Position numbers and translations under genes: made by a program. A DNA stretch of 8,022 nt from Verrucomicrobiota bacterium (GTDB taxonomy: Bacteria > Verrucomicrobiota > Kiritimatiellia > JAAZAB01). Shown here piece after piece: positions 1 through 5,002 of the stretch. Each line of letters starts with the position of its first letter. Within the stretch, counting starts at the first letter, position 1. The stretch covers positions 1 through 8,022 of the forward strand of contig JAHIMN010000119.1 of NCBI GenBank assembly GCA_018896395.1, read 5' to 3'. Below the pieces are notes generated by a model, which was given only the letters and a program-made list of their open reading frames with translations, was not told the DNA's origin and did not search any database.

Positions 1-107
1 GGGCCCAATAAAAAAAAACATTCACCGTCGCGGATCTCCAGGGACACGCCATCCACCGCCGTAACGGCGCCAAACCGTTTGACGATAGACTGGAGGGAGA
101 GGTTCAT
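1..107 (-). CDS. ABC transporter ATP-binding protein, N-terminal fragment
   Basis: This is the first 35 codons of a gene that leaves the window at its left edge. The ATG is at 107-105. The translation begins MNLSLQSIVKRFG, continues with AVDGVSLEIRDGECFFLLGP and ends inside the expected Walker A loop; in this family LLGP is normally followed by SGxGKT/S. The pattern of a short beta strand, a 'KRFG' turn, 'AVDGVSLEI' and 'GE-x-FFLLGP' is typical of ABC ATPases, and the FFLLGP form recalls the PotA/UgpC/MalK importer branch. The substrate cannot be told from this fragment. It lies downstream of yidC on the same strand, separated by a 120-bp repeat element, so it may be a separate transcription unit. 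The Walker B and signature motifs lie outside the window. Confidence 0.85.
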   Translation of the reverse strand, partial: MNLSLQSIVKRFGAVTAVDGVSLEIRDGECFFLLG

Positions 108-111
108 AAAG

Positions 112-231
112 GCAGAATGCAGAATTCAGAATGTAGAATGCAGAATGAAGACAAAATTGAATCTGACCAAACATTCACATATCTGGAACACTTTGCCATA
201 AACAGGCTTTCATTTCTTCATTCTGCATTCT
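112..231. repeat. Tandem heptamer / inverted-repeat element downstream of yidC
   Basis: Positions 112-146 hold five tandem 7-bp units: GCAGAAT, GCAGAAT, TCAGAAT, GTAGAAT, GCAGAAT. The 16-mer at 135-150 (AGAATGCAGAATGAAG) has a perfect inverted copy at 216-231, leaving a 65-bp spacer. The right arm runs into the yidC stop codon (231-233), and the related words ATGCAGAAG continue into the last yidC codons. An RNA across this region could fold into a long-loop hairpin, but no T-tract marks it as a terminator. I read it as a dispersed intergenic repeat. Confidence 0.7.
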
Positions 232-2021
232 TACTTCTGCATTTTCTTCAGCGCCGCCCTTTTTTTCTGAATCAATTGCTGAGCGATCATAATGACCGTG
301 TTGGTCGACCAGTACAGGACCAGGGCGGAGGGCATCATGTAAAACATAACCAGCATCATGACCGGCATGAAGAACAAAAGCATTTTTTGCTGGGACGAGT
401 CCGTGGCAGGCGTCATGGATTGTTGCCAGGCCTGGGCCCCCGCCATGAAAATGGGCAGGATGTTAAGCGGGATCGGCAGGAAATCGGCCAGCAGTCGCTC
501 CGGCTCGCTGAGGTCCTTGATCCAGAGGAAGTCGGCAAACCGCATTTCAATGGCACTGCGCAGGACGACGAAAAGAGCGATGAACACCGGAATCTGGATC
601 AACATGGGCAGGCACCCGCTCACGGGATTGACCTTGTGCTGCTTATACAGGGCCATGGTCTCTTGCTGCAGTTTACGCGGGCTGTCTTTGTGTTTCTTGC
701 GTAGTTCCGCGATCAGGGGCTGGAGCTCCTGCATTTTCTTCATGCTCTCGGTGCTCTTGTGGGTCAACGGCCAGAACAGGATACGGATCAGGATGGTGAG
801 CAGAATGATGGCAATCCCGTAATTGGGGATTACGCTGTAGGTGGCATTCAGCACGATGAGCAGAAATTTGCACAGCGGTGACCACATGCCGAAATCCATG
901 ATATCTTCCTGATGCAGACCCAGTTTCCGCAGGATCGAATACTTTTTCGGCCCGGTGTAAAGTTTAAGCGTCTGGGTCACGGATTCGCCCGGATTGATGG
1001 TCCGCGCAGGCATAAAAACCGTGGCCCCCACGGCTTGGATCTCGGCGCTCTTGGGCGCCAGACTGGGGTCCTGGGCCTCGCCGGGCGCCAGGGCGCGCTC
1101 CGCCATCAGTTGGTAGCCCGTGGCGCCGCCCTCGGGCACCAGGATCTGGACAAAAAATTTACTCTTGACCGCCACCCAGTCCGTCGCCGTGTTGGTCTGC
1201 AGGGTGACGGTCCGGGGCACGCGCTTGTCCGCATCCGCCTGCTTTTTGAAAAGCTTGAGCAGTTTGCCGGCCCAGTATTTGACGCCTTCGCCCCCGCTCG
1301 AATCAAGGACATCAATGCCCAGCGCTTCAACGCCGCGGGTTTTCGTTTCCTCTTTACCGATCCGCATGGAACCGAGCTGAACGCCGTATTCCGGCAATTT
1401 AATGGTCTGGCGGCCTTCGTTGCGGAACGTATCCTGCACGACAATCTGATAATCGGCGCCGAACGAAATCAGGCGCGTAAAATGCACTCCCGCCGATGTA
1501 GTTTTTTCAACGCGCAGCGAACCGGTTTCATAATCCCTTTGGAGCGTAAAGTCATCGGCGGCGGAAAGCTCCGAAAAGCCAGTGTAGGTCAGGGCGGGCG
1601 CATTCGAAAAATCCAGAACCATCGGGCCGCTATGCTTGTTTACATTCCGTCGATACTGAGGGAGTTCGGCGCCGACCAGGCCGCCACCCCAGGACGAAAA
1701 CGTAAGGACCATATTTGCGTTGGTCAGCGTAAGGCGCTGTTCCGGCTGACGGGGTGTCTGGGGGCGTGGTTCAAGAGCGGTCGGTGCCGGCTCATTCGAG
1801 TCTGCCGCAATGGCCGCTGGGACGGTTTTAGCTTCGGAGGGCAGGGCATCCGGTGTCCGGATCGATGCTTGATTGGCCAGCGCAGGGGAGCGCGCTGTTT
1901 CCATGGCCGTGGCCGGTTTGGCCGGGACCGGCGGAGGCTTGAAGAACCGGGTATAAACCATCGGCCATGCCAGCATAAGCGCAAATAAAGCGATGACAAT
2001 GATCAGGTCTTGTTTTTTCAT
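231..2021 (-). CDS. yidC: Membrane protein insertase YidC (Oxa1/Alb3 family)
   Basis: YidC inserts and folds inner-membrane proteins, alone or with SecYEG. The 596 residues match the long Gram-negative form. Helix 1 is at about 5-24 (IIVIALFALMLAWPMVY). A Pro/Ala-rich linker runs to about 95, and the periplasmic beta-sandwich domain spans about 96-365. The conserved insertase core follows: a helix region at 382-420 with ILIRILFWPLT, where R413 matches the conserved groove arginine; a charged cytoplasmic hairpin at 421-465; NPVSGCLPMLIQIPVF at 465-480; and helices at about 512-530 and 547-582. The basic tail ends KKRAALKKMQK. The ATG at 2021 lacks a clear Shine-Dalgarno sequence, and a repeat begins only 14 bp upstream. 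The position after rpmH, rnpA and yidD is the standard arrangement. The last codons and the stop overlap a repeat arm, so the extreme C-terminus may have been shaped by it. Confidence 0.97.
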   Translation of the reverse strand: MKKQDLIIVIALFALMLAWPMVYTRFFKPPPVPAKPATAMETARSPALANQASIRTPDALPSEAKTVPAAIAADSNEPAPTALEPRPQTPRQPEQRLTLTNANMVLTFSSWGGGLVGAELPQYRRNVNKHSGPMVLDFSNAPALTYTGFSELSAADDFTLQRDYETGSLRVEKTTSAGVHFTRLISFGADYQIVVQDTFRNEGRQTIKLPEYGVQLGSMRIGKEETKTRGVEALGIDVLDSSGGEGVKYWAGKLLKLFKKQADADKRVPRTVTLQTNTATDWVAVKSKFFVQILVPEGGATGYQLMAERALAPGEAQDPSLAPKSAEIQAVGATVFMPARTINPGESVTQTLKLYTGPKKYSILRKLGLHQEDIMDFGMWSPLCKFLLIVLNATYSVIPNYGIAIILLTILIRILFWPLTHKSTESMKKMQELQPLIAELRKKHKDSPRKLQQETMALYKQHKVNPVSGCLPMLIQIPVFIALFVVLRSAIEMRFADFLWIKDLSEPERLLADFLPIPLNILPIFMAGAQAWQQSMTPATDSSQQKMLLFFMPVMMLVMFYMMPSALVLYWSTNTVIMIAQQLIQKKRAALKKMQK

Positions 2022-2034
2022 AATGGTCTATAAT

Positions 2035-2080
2035 CTGATTGCTGATTTCTGATTGCGGATTGCTGATTTCTAATTGCTGG
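2035..2080. repeat. Short tandem repeat (attgctgatttct type) upstream of yidC
   Basis: This AT-rich run just before the yidC start has the word ATTGCTGATTTCT twice, separated by ATTGCGG and followed by ATTGCTGG. A related word (AATCAGCAATAAATTC on the other strand) recurs near 2216-2231. It occupies the place where a yidC ribosome binding site and leader would lie. I see no coding potential in it. Confidence 0.6.
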
Positions 2081-2120
2081 CATTCGACCTGTGCCTGAAG
2101 ACAGAGATTAAAGGTCGGTA

Positions 2121-2213
2121 ATCCCGCGAGGCGCGGGGCAAGTCAGCAACTTGTCCCGCCAAAGGCGGGATCAACAACCAGGCTCCGCCGGAGCGCTTCG
2201 CCCAGGCGAGTCA
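2121..2213. repeat. GC-rich multi-hairpin repeat between yidD and yidC
   Basis: Two compact hairpins are visible: TCCCGCC-AAA-GGCGGGA at 2154-2170 (7-bp stem) and GCTCC-GCC-GGAGC at 2182-2194 (5-bp stem). The right end, CGCCCAGGCGAGTCA at 2199-2213, occurs again exactly inside the 5' end of rnpA (3073-3087), which marks it as a dispersed repeat. There is no T-tract after either stem, so termination is doubtful. The hairpins may instead influence stability of a yidD-yidC mRNA. Confidence 0.6.
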
Positions 2214-2244
2214 TAAATCAGCAATAAATTCACGCTTCCCGGAT

Positions 2245-2454
2245 TCACGGCACGTGATCCACACCGCCGGGATGGAATGGGTGGCATTTACCCAGCCGCA
2301 TGATTCCCATGGTGAGGCCTTTAAAACATCCGTGTTTGTGAATGGCTTCGCGACAATAGGTGGAACACGACGGATAAAACCGGCAACAATCTCCCAGCAA
2401 AGGCGAGATGATAAGCTGGTAGGTGCGTATTAGTATGTCTAATAATTGGCGCAT
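2245..2454 (-). CDS. yidD: Membrane protein insertion efficiency factor YidD
   Basis: YidD is a small protein at the inner face of the membrane that helps YidC-dependent insertion. The 69 residues fit the family's usual 70-85. Its hallmarks are present: an N-terminal amphipathic segment (LLDILIRTYQLIISPLLG), the cysteine motif CCRFYPSCSTYCREAI at about 23-38, KHG at 40-42, and KCHPFHPGGVDHVP at 56-69. I chose the ATG at 2454 because family members begin with M-x-x-L just before this helix; the frame extends to a TTG at 2475 that would add seven unusual residues. The sequence GGATGGA lies just upstream of the ATG, but very close to it. Neighbours are rnpA upstream and yidC downstream; both gaps contain repeats. 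Confidence 0.95.
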   Translation of the reverse strand: MRQLLDILIRTYQLIISPLLGDCCRFYPSCSTYCREAIHKHGCFKGLTMGIMRLGKCHPFHPGGVDHVP

Positions 2455-2483
2455 GGGTCCATCCGAAAACAGCAAGGATTTTT

Positions 2484-2612
2484 ACCACGGATGAACACGG
2501 ACCTGCCCGCAGTGCTACAGCGTTGCAGGCGGGTACTGGCAAGGAGTGAGGATACCCCCATTATTTTAAAATCATTTTTCTTTATCCGTGTTCATCAGTG
2601 TCCATCCGTGGT
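2484..2612. repeat. 'accacggatgaacacgga' inverted-repeat element carrying a nested repeat
   Basis: The left arm is ACCACGGATGAACACGGA (2484-2501). The right arm at 2585-2612 contains its complement, TCCGTGTTCAT, then eight extra bases, then ATCCGTGGT. Between them lies about 80 bp that starts directly with a GC-rich hairpin repeat (2502-2533). The arms could pair as a long stem. The element lies between rnpA and yidD, starting 29 bp upstream of the yidD ATG. This word family is, from memory, a dispersed intergenic repeat in PVC genomes. Confidence 0.7.
2502..2533. repeat. GC-rich hairpin repeat, copy 1
   Basis: The copy begins CCTGCCCGCAGTGCT and ends AGCGTTGCAGGCGGG with two bases between. 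The core arms GCAGTGCT and AGCGTTGC pair with wobbles around a two-base loop. Related copies are at 3161-3197 and 5003-5077. It starts at the very base where the ACACGGA arm of the surrounding element ends, which suggests insertion into it. Confidence 0.65.
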
Positions 2613-2629
2613 TAATTTACTTTTTAGTT

Positions 2630-2679
2630 GCCACGTCGCCTGGCAAGTGGCCACTTGGCGCCCAGGGCGCTGACGTGGC
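2630..2679. repeat. 50-bp nested palindrome between rnpA and yidD
   Basis: The centre is a perfect 14-bp palindrome, CAAGTGGCCACTTG (2644-2657). Around it CCTGG faces CCAGG, and the outer arms GCCACGTC (2630-2637) and GACGTGGC (2672-2679) are perfect complements. The whole can form a cruciform or a strong RNA hairpin. It lies 36 bp after the rnpA stop and could terminate or process an rpmH-rnpA transcript, but on the minus strand it lacks an adjacent T-tract. Confidence 0.6.
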
Positions 2680-2714
2680 GGCTTTCCTCCATATGCGGAC
2701 AAGTGCCGCGACAG

Positions 2715-3110
2715 CTATCTACGGTCTGTTTTCAACCCTGCCTGGGCGGCCAGCCGGTTCAGTTCCTGAACCAGGTCGCCCCACTCGGCCTTTATGGCCG
2801 CGGGCCGCGCCACCAGCACGACGTCCATATGGCCCTGGAAGCCATGCCGGTTTAATCGGAAGGCTTCCCGCAAACGACGTTTAGCCCGGTTGCGTATGAC
2901 CGCCGGCCCGATCCGCCGGCTGGCTACCACGCCCAAGCGCAGGGCGGCATCCTCGCCTGTGTAACACCACAGCACCATGAATCGCCCGACGAACCGCCGC
3001 TGTTGCGCATAGGTTCGTTCGAACTGCAATCGACTGGTCAGGCGCTGGCGCCTGGATAACCGGCGGCTAAGCCGCCCAGGCGAGTCAGGTTGCCGCGTCC
3101 CGGTAATCAT
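2715..3110 (-). CDS. rnpA: Ribonuclease P protein component
   Basis: The protein binds the RNase P RNA and helps cut the 5' leader from precursor tRNAs. The signature RNRAKRRLREAFR is at residues 73-85, with the conserved RNRxKR. It follows LRLGVVASRRIGPAV (57-71) and precedes the strand MDVVLVARPAA (95-105). The family N-terminal pattern (R-L-x-F, then aromatic residues) matches RLTSRLQFERTYAQ at 23-36. At 131 residues it is slightly longer than most. Residues 1 to about 17 (MITGTRQPDSPGRLSRR) look like an extension; codons 10-21 coincide with a repeat hairpin. The ATG at 3110 is the only ATG available, has no recognisable Shine-Dalgarno sequence, and directly abuts a CRISPR-repeat-like unit. 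rpmH lies 97 bp upstream. Confidence 0.95.
   Translation of the reverse strand: MITGTRQPDSPGRLSRRLSRRQRLTSRLQFERTYAQQRRFVGRFMVLWCYTGEDAALRLGVVASRRIGPAVIRNRAKRRLREAFRLNRHGFQGHMDVVLVARPAAIKAEWGDLVQELNRLAAQAGLKTDRR
3049..3082. repeat. Repeat hairpin inside the 5' end of rnpA
   Basis: Outer arms CGCCTGG (3049-3055) and CCAGGCG (3076-3082) enclose GGCGGC-TAA-GCCGCC (3062-3076), a double stem. The right side belongs to the 15-mer shared exactly with the yidD-yidC gap (2199-2213). It encodes residues 10-21 of RnpA, before the recognisable family core. Confidence 0.6.
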
Positions 3111-3142
3111 GTTTCAATCCACGCGCCCATAGGGGGCGCGAC
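3111..3142 (-). repeat. Solitary type I-C-like CRISPR repeat unit
   Basis: Read on the minus strand this 32-bp segment has the layout of a type I-C (Cas5d-processed) CRISPR repeat: it opens with GT, has a stem CGCGCCC, loop CCTAT and stem GGGCGCG, and ends TGGATTGAAAC. The ending GTGGATTGAAAC is the hallmark 3' end of I-C repeats, and the 7-bp perfect stem with a 5-nt loop agrees with that class. I found no second copy one spacer length (30-40 bp) away on either side and no cas genes, so this is not an array. The unit ends exactly one base before the A of the rnpA ATG, placing it where the ribosome binding site should be. It could be a relic, a mobilised repeat, or a chance-adapted leader hairpin. 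Confidence 0.6.
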
Positions 3143-3160
3143 TCTATAAAAGGATAGCCC

Positions 3161-3197
3161 CCTGCCCGCAATGCTGCGCATAGCGTTGCAGGCGGGC
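3161..3197. repeat. GC-rich hairpin repeat, copy 2
   Basis: This copy lies in the rpmH-rnpA gap, 10 bp past the rpmH stop. It begins CCTGCCCGCAATGCT and ends AGCGTTGCAGGCGGGC, with a longer centre (GCGCAT) than copy 1. The arms GCAATGCT and AGCGTTGC pair with one wobble. It may act as a processing or stability hairpin between the two cistrons. Confidence 0.65.
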
Positions 3198-3207
3198 TGA
3201 TGTGCGG

Positions 3208-3345
3208 CTAATCAACGATCAATCGCCGCCGGCCCTTTTGGCGGCGGTGGGCCAAAATCTTGCGGCCATCCGCCGTGCGCATTCGGGCGCGAAACCCGTG
3301 TTTTCGTTGCCGTTTTTTTACCGATGGATGATAGGTGCTATTCAT
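3208..3345 (-). CDS. rpmH: 50S ribosomal protein L34
   Basis: This short gene encodes 45 residues; L34 is usually 44-47. The translation starts MNSTYHPSVKKRQRKHGFRA and continues RMRTADGRKILAHRRQKGRR, ending RLIVD. The family landmarks are TY-x-PS near the start, K-HGFR-x-RM at 15-22, T-x-x-GR at 24-28, L-x-x-RR-x-KGR at 31-39, and a short hydrophobic end. L34 is a basic protein buried in 23S rRNA of the large subunit. The ATG at 3345 has GGGG about seven bases upstream. It is followed by rnpA on the same strand, the nearly universal gene order. Differences from the common form are S3 for R, H6 for Q and D26 for G. Confidence 0.95.
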   Translation of the reverse strand: MNSTYHPSVKKRQRKHGFRARMRTADGRKILAHRRQKGRRRLIVD

Positions 3346-3426
3346 AAATTTTCCCCGATTAGTATGGATCAGTTTTCAGCGGCCGGTCTTCAACTGGAAG
3401 GCCGTAGATCGGCAATGCAAATGGCA

Positions 3427-3454
3427 ATGATCCATTTTTGTGCGTGCTTGTCAA
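3427..3454 (-). promoter_or_regulatory. Candidate sigma70 promoter for rpmH-rnpA
   Basis: On the minus strand a perfect -35 TTGACA (3454-3449) is followed after 16 bases by GATCAT (3432-3427), a 4/6 match to TATAAT. Transcription would begin near 3420, giving a leader of about 75 nt before the L34 start. The leader contains CTTC-AACTG-GAAG (3389-3401) between GGCC arms, a possible hairpin. The site lies just downstream of the upstream gene's stop. The weak -10 keeps confidence moderate. Confidence 0.4.
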
Positions 3455-3467
3455 GCTTGGAGCTTAA

Positions 3468-4103
3468 TTAATGCAGATATTTAATGGCGATGAAGCCGCC
3501 AACCAGCAGGACGCTGAAGAGGATCGTTAGCAGTTCGAAATAGCGGTCAATGAATTGCTTGATCGGCGGTCCAAAGAAGTAGAACAGTCCGGCCACCAGG
3601 AAGAAACGCAGGGAGCGGCCGATCAGCGACGCCAGGACCAGGTCCTGCCAGAACCGGATCTGACAGATCCCGCCCGCGATGGTGAAAACCTTGTAAGGAA
3701 TGGGCGTGAAGGCCGCCGTAAAGACATACAGAAAGGCGTTTTGCTGGTAATAGCCCTGCACCTTGGCAAAGGCTGCCTGGGCTTGATAAAGGTTAATGAT
3801 GGGCTGTCCCACCGTTTCCCAGAAAAAGTAGCCGATCCCGTAACCGGCCATGCCGCCCAACACGGAGCCAATCGAGCAGACCATGGCGAACCACAGGCTT
3901 TTGCGCGGCTTGGAGAGCGCCAGCGCGATCAACAGTACGTCGGCCGGGATCGGGAAGAACGACGATTCCGCGAAAGCCAGTAGAAACAATGCCGGCATAC
4001 CGTATGGTGTATCGGCCCAATGCAGAACCCACTGATACAGTTTTTTAAGCCAGCCAAAGGGGGCTTGATACCAGGCTGGGGACGGGGGAAGAGTTGATTC
4101 CAT
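3468..4103 (-). CDS. YqaA/DedA-type (VTT domain, SNARE-associated) membrane protein
   Basis: This 211-residue integral membrane protein belongs to the VTT/DedA superfamily, whose bacterial members are linked to lipid-carrier or phospholipid flipping and envelope homeostasis; the YqaA branch is poorly characterised. Visible marks are an amphipathic N-terminus (WLKKLYQWVLHWADTPYG), a first hydrophobic segment with FAESSFFPIPADVLLIAL at 44-61, GSVLGGMAGYGIGYFFW at 79-95, AAFTPIPYKVFTIAGG at 130-145 (the re-entrant FTPIPYK motif), LASLIGRSLRFFLVAGL at 158-173, and a last helix at about 190-208. I chose the ATG at 4103 because GATGGG lies seven bases upstream; an ATG at 4115 and a TTG at 4118 are in frame. 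The next gene downstream is rpmH, which has its own promoter candidate. Confidence 0.9.
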   Translation of the reverse strand: MESTLPPSPAWYQAPFGWLKKLYQWVLHWADTPYGMPALFLLAFAESSFFPIPADVLLIALALSKPRKSLWFAMVCSIGSVLGGMAGYGIGYFFWETVGQPIINLYQAQAAFAKVQGYYQQNAFLYVFTAAFTPIPYKVFTIAGGICQIRFWQDLVLASLIGRSLRFFLVAGLFYFFGPPIKQFIDRYFELLTILFSVLLVGGFIAIKYLH

Positions 4104-4129
4104 ACGGAAACCCATCAAATCAAATACGA

Positions 4130-4162
4130 GTGTTCCCCGACGAACATGCCGGCGGGGAACAC
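4130..4162 (-). terminator. Hairpin between the beta-barrel gene and the YqaA-like gene
   Basis: The arms GTGTTCCCCG (4130-4139) and CGGGGAACAC (4153-4162) form a perfect 10-bp stem with a 13-nt loop, 26 bp after the beta-barrel stop codon. On the minus strand the stem is followed by TCGTATTTGATTTG, T-rich but not a clean tract. It is a plausible, possibly weak, terminator for the upstream gene. Confidence 0.55.
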
Positions 4163-4187
4163 CAAGTCACGTTTGACAGATCGCCGC

Positions 4188-4700
4188 TTAGAAATAACAG
4201 CGCACACCGGCCTTGAGCCCGAGATCATTATTCTTGGCGTCGTCATTCTGGACGAAGGCCTTTTCAGTGGCCAGATCGAAATACAGTTCCGAATAAATGG
4301 CCACGCTTTCCGAGAGGAAGAATTTCAAGCCGACGGCAGGTTCCCAGAGAATATAATTATGCTCCGCGGTATTGCGATAATACTGGCCGAAACAGTACTG
4401 CAGGCGCATGGCGAAGTAGGGCATGATAAACGCGTCCAGGTCCAGGTTGGCTTCCCCAAAGCCGCCCAGTCCGAGGCCCATATCGTAGCCATTATAGCCC
4501 CAGTCCACAATGCCGCCGAATTCGATGTTGTCGTACACGAAATAGCCCAAACCGCTTTCGACCAGCCAGTTCACTTTGCCCTGCGGGTTGCTGAAATCCA
4601 TTTTACCGCCCAGCCGCAATTCCAGGGTGTCCATCGGTATCGTGGCGCCAAAACTGGTTGCCGCCGCCACCATCATCGCGATCAATGCGAGTTTTTTCAT
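4188..4700 (-). CDS. Small secreted outer-membrane beta-barrel protein, function unknown
   Basis: The 170-residue product starts with a classic signal peptide: MKK, a hydrophobic core LALIAMMVAAATSFG, and likely cleavage after A19. The mature part of about 150 residues alternates aromatic and small residues in strand-like blocks (VNWLVESGLGYFVYD, IEFGGIVDWGYNGYDMGLGL, AFIMPYFAMRLQYCFG, ILWEPAVGLKFFLS, VAIYSELYFDLA) and ends GLKAGVRCYF. The C-terminal Phe and the final beta strand match the signal recognised by the BAM machinery. The size suggests an eight-stranded barrel. The specific family is not recognisable. I chose the ATG at 4700 because the signal peptide begins there and AAGGAAACAAGG precedes it; an upstream in-frame ATG at 4718 would add MARKQG. 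Confidence 0.8.
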   Translation of the reverse strand: MKKLALIAMMVAAATSFGATIPMDTLELRLGGKMDFSNPQGKVNWLVESGLGYFVYDNIEFGGIVDWGYNGYDMGLGLGGFGEANLDLDAFIMPYFAMRLQYCFGQYYRNTAEHNYILWEPAVGLKFFLSESVAIYSELYFDLATEKAFVQNDDAKNNDLGLKAGVRCYF

Positions 4701-4717
4701 GCCTTGTTTCCTTGCCA

Positions 4718-4797
4718 TTAAGGTGTTTGAATCGTGTTCGTCTGCCAATCGTCCTTCGCCAGTGTTCCCGCCAAACGGTAAAAAAACATCACCTCCT
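4718..4797 (-). promoter_or_regulatory. Near-perfect anti-16S motif with a possible 23-codon leader ORF
   Basis: AGGAGGTGAT (4797-4788) is almost the full complement of the 16S rRNA 3' end. Its ATG (4789-4787) opens a 23-codon frame, MFFYRLAGTLAKDDWQTNTI followed by QTP, whose TAA stop (4720-4718) overlaps an in-frame ATG of the beta-barrel gene as TAATG. The motif-to-ATG gap is only two bases, shorter than normal, so translation is doubtful. It may be a leader peptide coupled to the barrel gene, a stray strong binding site, or chance. Confidence 0.25.
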
Positions 4798-4811
4798 GTC
4801 TGTGTATCCAA

Positions 4812-4926
4812 TGCGGGCTATGCCCGCAACCCAAAGAATTTGCCCGCTAAACACGCGAAAAGAACGCCAAATTTTAAAAGGAAAATCTTTTCTTTTTTCG
4901 CGTCCTTTCGCGTGTTTCGCGGGCAA
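4812..4926. repeat. 'acgcgaaaggacgcgaaa' inverted-repeat element with adjacent hairpin
   Basis: The left arm (4840-4867) begins TTGCCCGCTAAACACGCGAA. The right arm (4899-4926), read on the other strand, begins TTGCCCGCGAAACACGCGAA; the two 28-bp arms are nearly identical, with a few mismatches, around an AT-rich centre. Just to the left, TGCGGGC-TAT-GCCCGCA (4812-4828) forms a perfect 7-bp hairpin. Frames through this element give low-complexity peptides such as NTRKDAKKEK that I regard as repeat translations, not genes. Confidence 0.65.
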
Positions 4927-5002
4927 CGTTCCGGTTTCTTTTCTTGTTTTTTATAGCGGTTTCTGGTGGATAAGGATCTAATTAACTTGATGATCGCGTC
5001 AG

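Noticed and set aside
117..704. Plus-strand open frame of 195 codons
   Set aside because: It starts in the heptamer repeat and then runs antisense to yidC; its peptide is low-complexity and shows no family motif.
912..1988. Plus-strand open frame of 358 codons
   Set aside because: It lies wholly antisense to yidC, whose identity is certain. Its Arg/Gly/His-rich peptide is typical of a shadow frame in GC-rich DNA.
2154..2170. Intrinsic terminator between yidD and yidC
   Set aside because: The stem is good, but no T-tract follows on the minus strand, so it is listed only as part of a repeat.
2588..2884. Plus-strand open frame of 98 codons
   Set aside because: It crosses a repeat arm, a palindrome and the 3' half of rnpA in antisense; there is no motif or ribosome binding site.
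3000..3250. CRISPR array around the I-C-like repeat
   Set aside because: No second repeat copy occurs at spacer distance on either side, and cas genes are absent, so only a solitary unit is claimed.
3346..3467. Replication origin next to rpmH
   Set aside because: rpmH is often near oriC, but I see no TTATCCACA-type DnaA boxes, no AT-rich unwinding region and no dnaA gene here.
3202..3471. Plus-strand open frame of 89 codons
   Set aside because: It is antisense to rpmH, which has clear L34 motifs on the minus strand.
4173..4210. Plus-strand promoter starting with TTGACA at 4173
   Set aside because: No acceptable -10 follows at 15-19 bases, and no plus-strand gene lies downstream.
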